Source: Plotosus lineatus (lineage: Eukaryota > Chordata > Actinopteri > Siluriformes > Plotosidae). Taken from it: a stretch of DNA of 64,000 nucleotides. The stretch lies in contig CM045734.1 in assembly GCA_024760905.1 (NCBI GenBank), positions 43,881,064 to 43,945,063 of the forward strand, read 5' to 3'. Shown here in pieces: positions 33,435-44,870 of the stretch (positions are counted from its first letter, which is position 1; every line of letters begins with the position of its first letter). A program made the position numbers and the translations under genes. The notes beneath the pieces were generated by a model. The model saw nothing but the letters and a program-made list of their open reading frames with translations, searched no databases and had not been told where the DNA came from.

Positions 33435-35600
33435 CTGCAAAAATGCTCTATTGACGTTATAGACAACTCCTATAGAATTTTTGGAGAAACTCTTCAGAAC
33501 TTCTTGAGAACAGAGGTTTTTTAATAGAACTGTTTCATAGAGCCTAACATTTCTATAGAGGTTTGGTAGACAACATCATCATCATCATCATCATCTTCTT
33601 CCGCTTAGTCCAGGGTCGGGTCGCGGGGGCAGCAACCTTAGCAAAAAGGTCCAGACATCCCTCTCCCGAGCTACTTCCTCCAACTCTCCCGGGGGGACAC
33701 CGAGGCGGTCCCAGACAAGCCGAGAGACATAGTCCCTCCAGCGTGTTCTAGGTCGACCCCGGGGTCTCTTCCCGGTTGGACATGCCCGAAACACCACACC
33801 AGGGAGGCGTCCGGGGCATTCTGACCAGATGCCCGAGCCACCTCAACTGGCCCCTCTCAATGCGGAGGAGCAGCGGATCTACTCCGAGCTCTCCCGGATG
33901 GCGGAGCTTCTCACCCTATCTCTAAGGGAGAACCCGCCACCCGCCGAAGAAAGCTCATTTCAGCCGCTTGTATCCGTGATCTTGTTCTTTCGGTCATTAC
34001 CCAAAGCTCGTGACCATAGGTGAGGGTTGGAACGTAGATCGACTGGTAAATTGAGAGCTTCGCCTTGCGGCTCAGCTCCTTTTTCACCACAACGGACCGG
34101 TACAGGCACCGCTTAACAGCAGAGGCTGCAGCGATCCGTCTGTCGATCTCTCGCTCCATCCTTCCCTCACTCGTAAACAAGACCCCAAGATACTTAAACT
34201 CCTCCACTTGGGGCAGGACCTCATTCCCGACCCGGAGGGTGCATTCCACCATTGTCCGACTGAGAACCATGGCCTCGGACTTGGAGGTACTGATCTTCAT
34301 CCCGGCTGCTTCGCACTCAGCTGCGAATCGCTCCAATGAGAGCTGGAGGGCCCGACTTGATGAAGCCAAAAGGACAACATCATCCGCAAAAAGCAGAGAC
34401 GATATCCGATGGCCACCAAACCAGAACCCTCATCGCCTCGACTGCGCCTAGAAATTCTGTCCATAAAAATTATGAACAGAATCGGTGACAAAGGACAGCC
34501 TTGGCGGACTCCAACTCCCACTGGAAACGAATCCGACCTGCTGTTACCAATACGGACCAAACTCTGGCTCCGGTGATACAGCGACCGAATCGCTCGTAGC
34601 AACGGATCTGGAACGCCGTATTCTCGGAGCACGCCCCACAAGATCTTTCGAGGGACACAGTCGAAAGCCTTCTCCAAATCCACAAAGCACATGTGGACAG
34701 ATTGGGCAAACTCCCATGCCCCCTCCAGAATCCTGTGGAGCGTATAGAGTTGGTCAAGAGTGCTGCGGCCAGGACGAAAACCACATTGTTCCTCCTGAAT
34801 CCGAGGTTCGACTATCAGTCGGATCCTCCTCTCCAGTACCCCTGCATAGACTTTCCCAGGTAGGCTGAGGAGTGTAATTCCCGATAATTGGAACACACCC
34901 TCCGGTCCCCCTTCTTAAAAATTGGGACCACCACCCCAGTTTGCCAATCCAGAGGTACAGCCCCCGATGACCACGCGATGTTGCAGAGACGTGTCAACCA
35001 AGACAGTCCTACAACATCCAGAGCCCTGAGATATTCCGGGCGGATCTCGTCCAACCCCGGAGCTCGACCACCAAGGAGCTTTTTGACAACCTCAGTGACC
35101 TCCACTCCAGTGATGGGCAGACCCTCACCCGAACCCCCAGGGTCTTCCTCTTCCACGGAGGGCGTGTTGGTGGGATTGAGAAGGTCCTCAAAGTATTCCC
35201 TCCACCTCTCAACAACATCTCCAGTCAAGGTAAGCAGCTCCCCACCTCCACCGTAAACAGTGTTTGTGAAGAACTGCTTCCCCCTCCTGAGGCGTCGGAT
35301 GGTGGCCCAGAACCTTTTTGAGGCCAACCGATAATCACTCTCCAGGCCCTCACCGAACTCCTCCCCCCCCCCCCCCTACATGTTGGTAGACAACATGTTC
35401 AATATAATTTTCTATGGAAAGAAAATATTCTATAGAAAGTTTCAATAAAAGTTCTGTTGGGAAAAAAAAACGGTTATCTATAATTTTCTATAGAAATAAA
35501 ATATTCTATAGAACATATGGATTTCGCTAGAAAATCTGTAAACATGTGGTATAGGAAATGTTCTGTTGATGTGTGTATAGGAATAAAGAAAACTGGTTGT
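33433..35600. other. Region rich in TTCTATAGAA-type palindromes, split by Rex3
   Basis: Flanks of the Rex3 insertion carry repeated 'ctatagaa', 'tttctatagagg' and 'attctatagaa' motifs (33470-33560 and 35400-35515). Once the insertion and one TSD copy are removed, they read as one continuous sequence of about 300 bp with five or more near-palindromic TTCTATAGAA words. Function and family unknown. Confidence 0.5.
33577..35382 (-). pseudogene. Rex3 retrotransposon, 5'-truncated, 1.8 kb, with TSD
   Basis: Exact 14-bp duplication ttggtagacaacat at 33563-33576 and 35383-35396. Minus-strand reading starts with the linker before RT (EYFEDLLNPTNTPSVEEEDP), then PIFKKGDRRVCSNYRELHSS, GFRPGRSTLDQLYTLHRILE, CFVDLEKAFDCVPRKILWGV and RQGCPLSPILFIIFMDRISR. 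The catalytic LLFADDVVLL box lies in the neighbouring frame, about 34390-34420. It continues with STSKSEAMVLSRTMVE, PTLTYGHELWVMTERTRSR and GKRPRGRPRTRWRDYVSRL. The 3' end is a (GAT)n-type tail, as expected for Rex3. Sequences matching the two published Rex3 PCR primer sites, as I remember them, occur near 34482 and 34921. The endonuclease is missing and frameshifts inactivate it. Confidence 0.94.
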
Positions 35601-35904
35601 TTATCTTTCTTTAGGGGGAAAAAAAACTGTCATTGATTTTGATGTTACAGGGATCTCTCGCTACTTCGCGCTTCAATTCTGTGCATAGCGTTTTTTTTTT
35701 TTTTTTTAAATATTCATCGAATTTAAAAAATAAGGACATTAAGGAAGAATAGGGAGACACGTTAAGGAAAATGTCACAAAAAACAAAGCCAATTATGCAA
35801 AAAACCTAAACAAACAACCTAAAACATCCCATCAAAACTAGTTGCATTTTTTTTATGTCGGGTGCGCATCCAAGTGTGTTCGTGTGCGCGTCTGTATGCG
35901 TGTA

Positions 35905-36908
35905 CAGTGGTACCTCACCTTACGAAAGTCTCACCAAACGAAAAATTCAGGTTACGAAAAGCATTTTCCAATTTTTGTCTCAGGATACAAAACAAGTTCA
36001 CATTACAAAAGCGCCATCATAAAAATTCAAACGTGCCATTCAAACAATGCACGAGCTGCTCTCTCATCAATGACGTTCAAACATCCCGTCCCGCTGGCCT
36101 CCCATTGGCTATCAACTGAGCTGTCGTTCATGTCGCCTTCAGTCAAGCGCCATCTTGGACAGGTCTACCTGATGCCATCTTGGACAGGGATTTCATTGCC
36201 TAGGAGGAATGACGCAGCTACCTCCTATTGCCTATTATAGAGATGAATCTGCCATGATGCTTTTCGTGTGAAGGTCAGAGTTGCTGTTGTTTATGCTTTA
36301 TTTCTTGACTCAGGCTTTTAACTTTCCGTAAACGTTTGTAAGATTATAACTCTGCTATCCCCCAGTGCAGAAAACTGGGTTATCAAAGGCAGATCATGTC
36401 TCTCACTGTCTATGGTGAGAGGCATGTAAAAGAATCATTGCTGACTTTCATAAAGAGTAGGATGCAAATCCGTCAGCGTGTTTCTACAACCTGGAGAGGG
36501 ATGGGCTCCGCCAGGCCAAATCAGCCCAAGTCTCGCCATGAAGGCGTCCCAACGACATCCTCGGATGTTAAGGGATAAGTGAAGAAGAACTCTGCTATGA
36601 AGACATGTTCAACACGCGCGCCCGCACACACACACGTGTGATTTCCGGTGCGATTGAGAAGAAGAAATGGGCTCGAGTGATATCACAAAGGAATATGGCC
36701 AAACCCGTCTACCATCGGTACGATATTGAAGCAGAAGACGGTCTTAAAAGGTATGCTTTTATAATTTTTTAAAGGGTTTAGGGGGCAGTATTGAGGGCCT
36801 TCTAACAAATCACGCATTTTATGTGTAAAATGCGGTTCAACTTACGAAAAATGCAGGTTACGAAAAAAGCTCTGGAATGGATTAATTTCGTAAGGTGAGG
36901 TACCACTG
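35905..36908. mobile_element. Tigger-B MITE carrying a SINE
   Basis: Ends cagtggtacctcaccttacg and its exact inverse before 'tactg', flanked by TA at 35903-35904 and 36909-36910. Non-coding interior. Contains the SINE-1 type C copy at 36359-36587. Another Tigger-B copy is at 61770-62527. Confidence 0.92.
36359..36587 (+). mobile_element. SINE-1 with a third, unmatched tail (type C), with TSD
   Basis: Exact 11-bp duplication aactctgctat at 36348-36358 and 36588-36598. The body begins in 'cccccagtgcag', so the head is lost. It follows SINE-1 to 'gtcagcgtgtttct' and then continues with 'caacctggagagggatgggc' and 'ggatgttaagggataagtg', unlike tails A and B. Ends GAAGAAG. Confidence 0.8.
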
Positions 36909-37087
36909 TATTTATATTTTATTTACATCTTATGCATTTTTTTTTAATGTCTGTTATATGTTTTTATTGATATTATATACACATGTACGTATATGTCAGT
37001 CGAGGGGGTAGATCCTACTTCGCGGAAATCGACGGTTGCGGGGGGATCTCATTCCCAATTAACCGCGGAAAGTGAGGCATCCCAGTA

Positions 37088-37995
37088 TTCCCACTTAAAT
37101 TATTAGATGTTTGTTTTTGTTTCGTTTTTTTGTGAATTAAATTTTCTGTTGGTCACATGCATTGAATAGCAAGATGCAAGTGTAGGTTACACTATGATAA
37201 TAGGTTAATAAATTCCATCCACCACTCCACACAGAGCAGTGTACATGTGTGGGGTTGTTAACAATCATCCTTGTGATATCCGCCTCTTCGTGCATTGTTA
37301 GGAGGCACCATGCTGTGCTCAAATTTCCTCTTGACTGCTTTGAACTGGTGGCTCAGTGTGGGCTCACTGACCAGTGTTTACGGTCTTGTAGAAGCATTGG
37401 TGACCTTCAAAATCAGAAGCATGAATTATTTATATCAGTCTTCTTCATTTCTGATCCTGAAAGAAACTTTTGAACCCACCTTTTTTTAATCCTTTCTTCC
37501 TCAAATAACTTGAAAGAGGTTTATATAAGTCTTCTCTTGGGACTGCTGTTGAAAATCAATAGAATTTGAAGCACCATATGCTATAGGAATGCTGGATAAA
37601 GAATAACCATAACAGCAACAAACCGCCTTGAGCATTCAAAGGATGGGTCATCGAGCATCCACTGACCTTGGATGATGTGACCTCAGACATTCTCAACTCG
37701 AGCGCTCTGAAAATTTTTTGGCTCCAGGTTTGTTTTGTTTCAGTCTTCCTGCATCCACTCTGAGGACTATCATTCAGTCTTAATTTTTGTGAATGGATAT
37801 AGTAAATTCAAAAGTTAAGTCTTATACATTTTGTTTATTATACAATACCATTAATTATATCTCCAGGAAGACATACAATAAAGACCAGATATAATTTTCG
37901 TTTCGCTAAACCTGCAGGCATCCATGAAAACCTGCTGTTGGAAAAACTTGGCTCAAGTGAATATCCCAAAACTTGCAGCGATTGCTCGCAAACCG
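37088..37995. other. No recognised feature
   Basis: Intron sequence; no family recognised. Confidence 0.35.
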
Positions 37996-38230
37996 CAGAA
38001 GCAGTCATGGCCTAATGGTTAGAGAAGCGGCTTTAGGAATGAAAGGTCACGCTCCATCTTCCCATCCTCCAGCTTCATGGATGAAGTGCCCTTGAGCAAG
38101 GCACCTAATCCCAAACTGCACTTAGGGTTCAGCCCACTGATGTGTGAGTGTGTGTGTGTGTGTGTTCACATTGGGTTAAATGCAGAGGTAATAATTTCTC
38201 ATGCGGGATTAATCCAGTATAGCCAAAAAC
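37996..38230 (+). mobile_element. SINE-4, full-length copy
   Basis: tRNA-like head 'gtcatggcctaatggttaga', 'gaatgaaaggtcacgctcc', then 'gcccttgagcaaggcaccta', a short (GT)n and 'gggttaaatgcagagg'. Ends near 'ccagtatagcc'. Confidence 0.65.
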
Positions 38231-38312
38231 CAACCAAACAAAAAAAAAACAATGAGATGATTTATAAAGATAACAAGCTTGCTGAAACTTGGAAGCAGTT
38301 GCTTTGTTTTAG

Positions 38313-38320
<8 letters not shown>

Positions 38321-38350
<30 letters not shown>
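38321..38350. repeat. (GA)n microsatellite
   Basis: GA run of about 30 bp. Confidence 0.93.
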
Positions 38351-38353
<3 letters not shown>

Positions 38354-38359
38354 AAGAGA

Positions 38360-38985
38360 GAAGGAGAACTGTCTGTCCCCCCCTCTACTAGTTCCCTGAG
38401 TGAGTGCCAATGTAACTATAAACTGCCTGTAAATCATTGTTCACATTATTATAATAAAGATAATAATTACTGAAACTTCATTAGGATTTACTCCTTGTGT
38501 TCTTAGTTTGAACTCCGTAAAACATTTCGCAAAGTAAATTTTTAAATTCAAAATATATATTTCGAATCTGGAGATTTTTTTCTAATTTGGGTTTGGCATT
38601 TCAATAGCAAATAAAAACTGGGAAGAGGAGAAAATGAAGTGAGGACTGATGTGCACCACACAAATATCTCAGGGATTTGCTGAGTAGATAATAAACTACC
38701 TGGAATTAAGGTCTCAATATTAGAGAACAATAATTCCTGCAGAATGTGAACTCAGTGTAACAACAACAACAACAATAATAATGATAATTAGAATAATGAT
38801 AATACTGTAGATGTTTTGTGGACAGCACCCTCCAAGATCTGAATGTCATTGATGGACAAGTAGGCTCATATAAAAATATCAAGGATTATTTGAAGTCTTT
38901 CCACCAATCAGAAACAAGAAATATCTTTAATTATTGTGGCAGTGGGAGTTATTATTATTATTATTATGTAAATTATATTGTTCAA
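38360..38985. other. No recognised feature
   Basis: AT-rich, with short AAC/AAT runs near 38760 and TTA near 38950. Confidence 0.35.
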
Positions 38986-39232
38986 GGCAGCATGGTGGCA
39001 TAGTGGTAAGCATGTCTGTGCCAGTGCAGGAAGGTCATGGGTTTGAGTCCTGTACTCGACGAAGGGCTTCCAGTGTGGAATTTACAAGTTGTTATGTTTG
39101 CGTGAGTTTCTTCTAGATACACAGGTTTCTTCCCACAGTACAAACACATGCACAAGCTGTGTCTGACGAGGTAGAGGTAGACTCTGCGACTATAAGCATA
39201 AGGGTATAAAGCATTTCGGCCAATGAATGACT
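38986..39232 (+). mobile_element. SINE-2, diverged
   Basis: Head 'gcatggtggcatagtggtaa' and B box 'gggtttgagtcc', then 'ggtttcttcccacagtac', ending 'ccaatgaatgac'. Confidence 0.7.
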
Positions 39233-40140
39233 TCTATTGCTTTGAGATGTATTGGAATTCCTCTATGTAAATATTCTTATATCTTAGGACAATTAATGGG
39301 ACTTAATTAGCAGATAGCAGTAGCTGCCTAATGACATTAACACGCACCTTGGGATGTCCTGTAATATTACTGAGGCAGGATTGCCTTTGTGAGTAGAATG
39401 CCTTTCAAATTTCTCTAATACAAGAGTACAAATGAAGAAGAAAACTGAAAATGTTTCTCTTCAATGCAGAGATCTCCTTACTGTGTAGAGTTTGTAAGAT
39501 GTTTACTTTAATGGCTTGGTCGGTAGAAATGTTGAGCATTTCCCATGATGAGATTGGTGGATATGATTTGCCATTTGATATGATTGATCTGGAAATCTTC
39601 TCCATTTAGGCTTGGTCTCTATTTGTGTAATTAACTGATGGAAAGATTTAGGCACTGCCTGAAAGTGCAGCTCCTGATAGATGTTTGTACTGATAGGCGT
39701 CGAAGGCTGTTGTAAGAATAGCAAAGCTCCTTTAACTGATGGCGGAGTTGGCATTGTGTTTGGAGCAACGCAACAGACAGTGTGCCAGTGAAGGTATAAC
39801 GATCGTGAATTTATGATGATTTGGGTTGTTGATTTAGAAATCTGCTGCTCCTGAGCATCAAGAAGTTTCTGTATTTGTTTTTCTAGTCCACTGCTGACTA
39901 AAGGGGGGGGGGGTTAAATCCCAGAGTTAACAGTAACTACAGCCCTGGAGGACATAAGTCTCCCCCCAATGTTACCAGACTGTGGTCTGAAGTGAAAGCA
40001 GGAAAGGTCGGCGCTGGGTTTGCTTTTCAGCGCATTTCTCTACATGATTTCCACATTCATTTGTATCACCTGTCTCGTTTATTTAGTTATCCATTTAACA
40101 AGTTCATGTTTCATAGGAATGTAGAGTGAGCAGTAAATCA
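39233..40140. other. No recognised feature
   Basis: Intron sequence; a G-run near 39903. Confidence 0.35.
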
Positions 40141-40142
40141 AA

Positions 40143-40387
40143 TATGTGAGGTGCTCCACCGAAAGTAGGCGCTTGTCGCAAATGGCGTATGGTGCTTGTG
40201 AGACAAATCATGGCTTATCCGGACTTCCGAGCTTTCAAGTGAGCACGTGATGGTTGCGTACTAAACAAGTATTCAACGCGCACTTGCTCACTTGAAAGAT
40301 CGGAAGTCCAGATAAGTTGCACTTTGTCTCGCAAGCACCATACGTTACTTGCGACAAGCGCCTACTTTCGGTGGAGCGCCTTACATA
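40143..40387. repeat. Foldback element: 103-bp inverted arms, 39-bp loop
   Basis: Arms 40143-40245 and 40285-40387 are near-perfect inverses: 'gctccaccgaaagtaggcgc' pairs with 'gcgcctactttcggtggagc', and 'ggacttccgagctttcaagt' with 'cttgaaagatcggaagtcc'. The loop is 'cgtgatggttgcgtactaaa' and what follows. Arm pieces recur at about 7597 and 50052, so it is a mobile family. Confidence 0.9.
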
Positions 40388-40704
40388 TAGGATGAGAAGC
40401 TTGGTCATTCAGAAGGAGCTCAGATAGACCTGCTACTTCATGTTGATGTGGTCCAGGCATCTGAATAGAATGCCTCCTGAGAGCCTTCCCAGTGTGATGT
40501 TTCAGGCATGTTCACCAGGAAGCGACCCCGAGGTTGATGCAGAATACATTGGAGGGAATGTGTCTCTTGGCTGGTCTGGGAACACCTCGGTGCCCCCTTG
40601 AAGAGCTGGAGGCAGTGGCTGGGGTGAGGGATGTCTGTACCTCACTAGTTAGGCTGCTGCCCCCGCAGCCCAACCACAGAAGAAACAGAAAAAGATGATG
40701 ATGA
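40388..40704 (+). mobile_element. Rex3 3'-end fragment
   Basis: Shows the Rex3 3' region: 'catctgaatagaatgcctcc', 'ctggtctgggaacacctcgg', 'gctgctgcccccgcagccc', then a GATGATGATGAG tail. It starts immediately after the foldback. Frame is broken. Confidence 0.85.
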
Positions 40705-40948
40705 GGAAATTTTTTTTATTTTATTTATTTATTTAATTTTTTTGGCTTTCCATTGTCATGCAAGTGAGGGATATACACAACAGCCTATTGTGTCTTCTGT
40801 GGCACTCAAATCATGTTTTCTGTTTATGGTGCTCCGCTAAGAATTTCTGCTAATAATGAAATAACCGTCAGTCATAAAGTTATTAAAACAGTCAATAAGC
40901 ACAAACATATTCAATGTTGTAAAAATGTGTGTAATCATGTACAAAGGT

Positions 40949-41281
40949 GGTGCACTGGTGGTAGGGTGCTGGATTAGTGAGTGAAGGTCAGGGTTCAAGT
41001 CCTACTATCAACAGGATGTCACTGCTGTCCCCCCACAGTGCAGCTAACTGGGTTATCAAAGGCCGGCCATGTGTCTCACTGTCTGTGGTGTGAAGCACAT
41101 AAAAAGAACCATTGCTGACTTTCGTCAAGATTAGCTGCATAGCTGTCAGTGTGTTTCTGCCCTGCAATGGGCTGCCGAGCTGTCCAAGTTGTACTCTGCC
41201 CTCGTCCAAAGTTGGCTGAGATGGATGCCAACCTCCCCATGACCCTAATTATGATTAAGCCGTTCAGAAAATGAATGATAA
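40949..41281 (+). mobile_element. SINE-1, type B tail, full length with TSD
   Basis: 8-bp duplication acaaaggt at 40941-40948 and 41282-41289. Head 'ggtgcactggtggtagggtg', B box 'gggttcaagtcc'; tail 'gggctgccgagctgtccaag' to 'aattatgattaagccg'. Confidence 0.86.
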
Positions 41282-41289
41282 ACAAAGGT

Positions 41290-41559
41290 TTGCAAGAAAC
41301 TACCAGACAAATGGCCTTCATTATCTGAAACATAAAGCATTGGGCTTGCACAGCTGATGAAGAACTTTTTGTAAGAAGTGTCCTGTTTCTCTGGAAACTG
41401 TGTATTTTATTTCGTCTTCTGCCATTACTGAGTGCACTGCACTTATTTATTGGATGTAGTACTTTGCTAAAATGAAACAAATTTCTTGCATTTCATAAAT
41501 GTTGACAGTAAAGGGTTGAGACTTCAGGTGGGGAAAACACAGGCATATAATTAGAAATA

Positions 41560-41595
<36 letters not shown>

Positions 41596-42519
41596 AACTT
41601 AAACACCTAAATATGTGCAGATAAAGTGTAGGACTGTATTCCAGTAGCTGTGTAGGACATTTTGTACAGGAAATGCCAGAGTTGTCCCAGTGGAGTTTTC
41701 TCTTGAAGAGGCCCAGCGACCTCCCAGTTCCATCTAATCCAGGAAAGGATCCCACTGTATGATACATGAACCCACTCAAAGGCCTCAACATTACCAGTGT
41801 TGAAATTTGACACGGAGTTACATTTGTCATTTTATTGGCTATTTTAACCAAAGTTTGTCCATTAAACAAGTGTACAGGTTCATACAAGATTTCTTCATGC
41901 AGCCAGGCTTATGATGTTCACAAAACCTGGGGTCTTTGTGTTGACGTAGCAGAATGCTCAGTAAGAATTACACACCTTGCATACATTTGAAGTAACATGG
42001 ACTGGTTGCTTCAGGGCTCAATCTCTCATCTACATTTTTTTCAAGAAAGATCAGAGGATGACCTGAGTAAATGCTTTCTGTGTAATAGTCTGGCATTTAC
42101 AGTGAGAAAACCACTTAAGTAAAGTAATCATGGTAGATTTTTTTTTTCTAACTGGAGACATGAATATCCCACAGAGATCAGAGAGCAGAGATTAAAGATA
42201 TAAATAATGCATCACAGCTCCGTGGTATGGTGTCTTTTTCATGTTGCACTTTATGCACCCGAATGTAAGAATATTCATTCTCACCGCTTCATCATACTCA
42301 GGTCACGAGGAGGTACTGCACCACTCCCTGCAAACCGCCGTATGCTTTGCACACCGCTCACCTTAACCTGCACAAACATGTTCACACTTGACTTTTAAAA
42401 TCATTTTCTCTGGACAGCCAAATACCAGGTCAGCAAAAGACTGCAGTGCACTACTCACCTGCCACTGCACACCAATCACCTTAATTTACACCTGAATGTT
42501 TACACTGGACTTTTTTAAT
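41290..42519. other. Mostly unassigned; (GT)n and a worn duplication
   Basis: (GT)n at 41562-41594. Two related blocks, 'caccttaacctgcacaaaca' (about 42360) and 'caccttaatttacacctgaa' (about 42479), both run into 'cacttgac/cactggac' about 45 bp later and look like an internal duplication. Confidence 0.4.
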
Positions 42520-42690
42520 CTTACATTTACAGCATTTGGCAACCTCTTATCCATTTTTTTAAACAACTGAGTAATTGCGGATTAAGGGCCTTGCTCAAGG
42601 GCCCAATAGTGGTGATAGTGGGGTTTGTACTGCTGACCTTCAGATTAGCAACCTTATGCAATAAGCCACTACTGCCAGTTAATCTTCTGA
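42520..42690 (-). mobile_element. CTTGAGCAAGG-type SINE, minus strand
   Basis: 'ttacatttacagcatttggc', 'gggccttgctcaagggccc', and the reversed head ending 'aagccactactgcc'. Same family as 12549-12730. Confidence 0.6.
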
Positions 42691-42841
42691 ACTAGACCGT
42701 CAATTTGCACCATTACAGTATTACATAGAATTCTTATACGTTCCGGCACTTTCTATAATGTCTGTCTCAAGTTGTTTAAACTTCAATTTTTTACTCTAGA
42801 TGTTTCATCATATGTTGCACAATATGCTACATACGCCAAGA

Positions 42842-43569
42842 CAGTGGTACCTCGGTTCTCAACCACAATTCGTTCCAGACAGCTGGTCGAATTCCGGATC
42901 TATTTTTCCCATTACAAATAACGTAAATGGTCTTAATCCGTTCCGTCGTCTTTTGAACAGAAGTTGACGGTACCGTAACTCGTACCATAGGTCTGCAAAT
43001 TAAGTGAAAAATGATTGAATGCAGTACACTAAAATACAAACCACAGTACAGTTAAAGCATATGTGATAAAAAAATGTTACCTTTGTGGTGGTGAGCTGTT
43101 GGCAAACATAAATGTTGGAGAGGGAGAGAGGAGGAGGATCCCCTTCCATAACAGCTTCAGGTGAAGCAGCCAAAGGTGTTTTCTCTTGATACTCGCTTTG
43201 GCCTGGATGGCTCTGCTTCAGGATGTTCCTTTCTTGTCTTGAAGAACATTTCTCAGGTGGCTTCTTTCTGCCTTGTTTTCAAAATCTTACGGAAGTGGCT
43301 CATGACCTCATCTTTAAAGATGTTCACAGCGCTGCCAGCTTTATCAGGGTGATACAGCTCAACAACTTCCGGACTTCCGGAAAGCGTGCGTTTTCCCCTC
43401 CCTCTCAGTCTCGTTTTTTTTTTTCCTCGTGCTTTTTTTCATGTTCGATTTCTGGATTTTGGTCGACTTTCGGGACAAAAAAGATCCCGATGGTTTATTT
43501 ATTTATTTATTTTTGGTCAAATTTTGATTTGTTCGATCTCTAAAGTGTTCGAGTACCGAGGTTCCACTG
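42842..43569. mobile_element. Tigger-E element with transposase remnant
   Basis: Ends cagtggtacctcggttctca and the reverse of 'gagtaccgaggttccactg', TA on the right. On the minus strand at about 43370-43254 it reads EVVELYHPDKAGSAVNIFKD, EVMSHFRKILKTRQKEAT and a stop. This matches my memory of the C terminus of TIGD1-like Tigger transposases (YHPDKA...MSHFREILKRRQKQ). The DDE core is absent. Confidence 0.82.
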
Positions 43570-43819
43570 TACATTTTTTTTTTTTTTCCCCCTGTCTATG
43601 CCTTATATATAAAATCATAGTTTTGTGTGTGGGGAGGTTGATTGTTTGGGGTTTTTTTTTTTTTTGAAAAAAAAGTGTGCGCTGTTTACTGCAAATACTC
43701 ATAGAAAATGTGAATTTCCCTCTGGGAATAATAAAGTACATGCAGTACCCACCTACCAACAACCGTTCAGATGCAAACTCACAGATGGGGCAATTTGGGA
43801 CAGTCAATTAGCCAACCAA

Positions 43820-43945
43820 TGTCAGCTGCATAGCTGTCAGTGCATTTCTGCCCCTTGCGAAAGGGTTGTGTCAGGAAGGGCATTCGACCTAAAAACCTAT
43901 GCCAAATCAAACATGCGAATCAAATGTCAAAGGGAAAAAGCCACT
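43820..43945 (+). mobile_element. SINE-1 type A tail fragment
   Basis: From 'gcatagctgtcagtgcattt' to 'gggttgtgtcaggaagggca' and 'agggaaaaagcc'; head lost, and 'gatgattcgctgtggcgac' deleted. Confidence 0.75.
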
Positions 43946-44518
43946 CCATCAATTTACCCTGCCTTCTTTAATGTGTAGTCCTGTCTGTTATAACATGTGG
44001 GAAAAGATTTTGGTGCTGTTTCTTCACTACAAAGACACTCCAGATGTTTTTATTGCTAAATGATTAGCAATAAGACATTCATATAGTCTTGTAGCTTGTC
44101 AGAGAGGCAATAACATGTAATATGTTCAATTTATACTGTACATGTTATAGTCATGTGACTACTGAATCAAGCCTCAATTCTGGCCACTCGATCTACAAGT
44201 ACTTTATATGGTTTTAAAAAACCAAATGGGTTTTAATAAATTATGGTGTATATAGAACACATGCAATTGTGATAACACGCCCATGTCAGATTCATACAGA
44301 AATTGTTCATAACATACCTACAGACATTATATACACATCTAAGGTAAGCTTTTTTTTTTTTTTTTAGTATAAATGTTGCTATACCTTTCATTGTAGCTAC
44401 GCGGAATTTACTGTGAAGCACCTATTTTTGTTTTGCAAGAGTTTGTGTGTATATTTGTCTGTCCACAGTCCATGAGAGTGCACTCAGACCTAGTAATTTC
44501 TTACCTTTCATGTCAGCT
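43946..44518. other. No recognised feature
   Basis: AT-rich intron sequence with a T-run near 44352. Confidence 0.35.
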
Positions 44519-44870
44519 ATATATCCATTTCTGAACCGCTTAAACCTAATTAGGGTCGCGGGGAGACTGGTGTTCATCTCAGCCAATTCTGGGGTAGGGC
44601 AGGGTACACCCTGGACTGCTCATCAGGCCATTGAAGGACCAACACTCATACAACCATTCATACTCACACCTAGGGGTGATTTGGCACAGCCAATTAACCT
44701 ACTGTGCATGTTTTTGGACTGTTGACGGAAACTGAAGTACCCGTAGGAAACCCACACAAGTACGGGGGAACATGTAAACTCCACACAGAAATACCCGAGC
44801 TGGGAATTGAACCCAGGACCCTCTTGCTGTGAGATGGACATGCTAATCACTACGCCACCGTGCCTGAGCT
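44519..44870 (-). mobile_element. SINE-2, full length
   Basis: Tail 'cgcttaaacctaattagggt', then 'gtgcatgtttttggactgtt', 'gtaaactccacacagaaata', B box (reversed) 'ggaattgaaccc' and head 'gctaatcactacgccaccgt'. One of the least diverged SINE-2 copies. Confidence 0.85.

Larger units (their letters stand above)
35648..37085 (+). mobile_element. Tigger-A MITE carrying two nested insertions
   Basis: Left end TA|cagggatctctcgctactt, right end 'cgcggaaagtgaggcatccc'. The middle is interrupted by a Tigger-B element at 35905-36908. Removing it restores the Tigger-A order seen at 20118-20558, in reverse. Confidence 0.85.

Noticed and set aside
34485..35256. Plus-strand open frames across the Rex3 copy
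   Set aside because: They are antisense to clear reverse-transcriptase reading on the minus strand.
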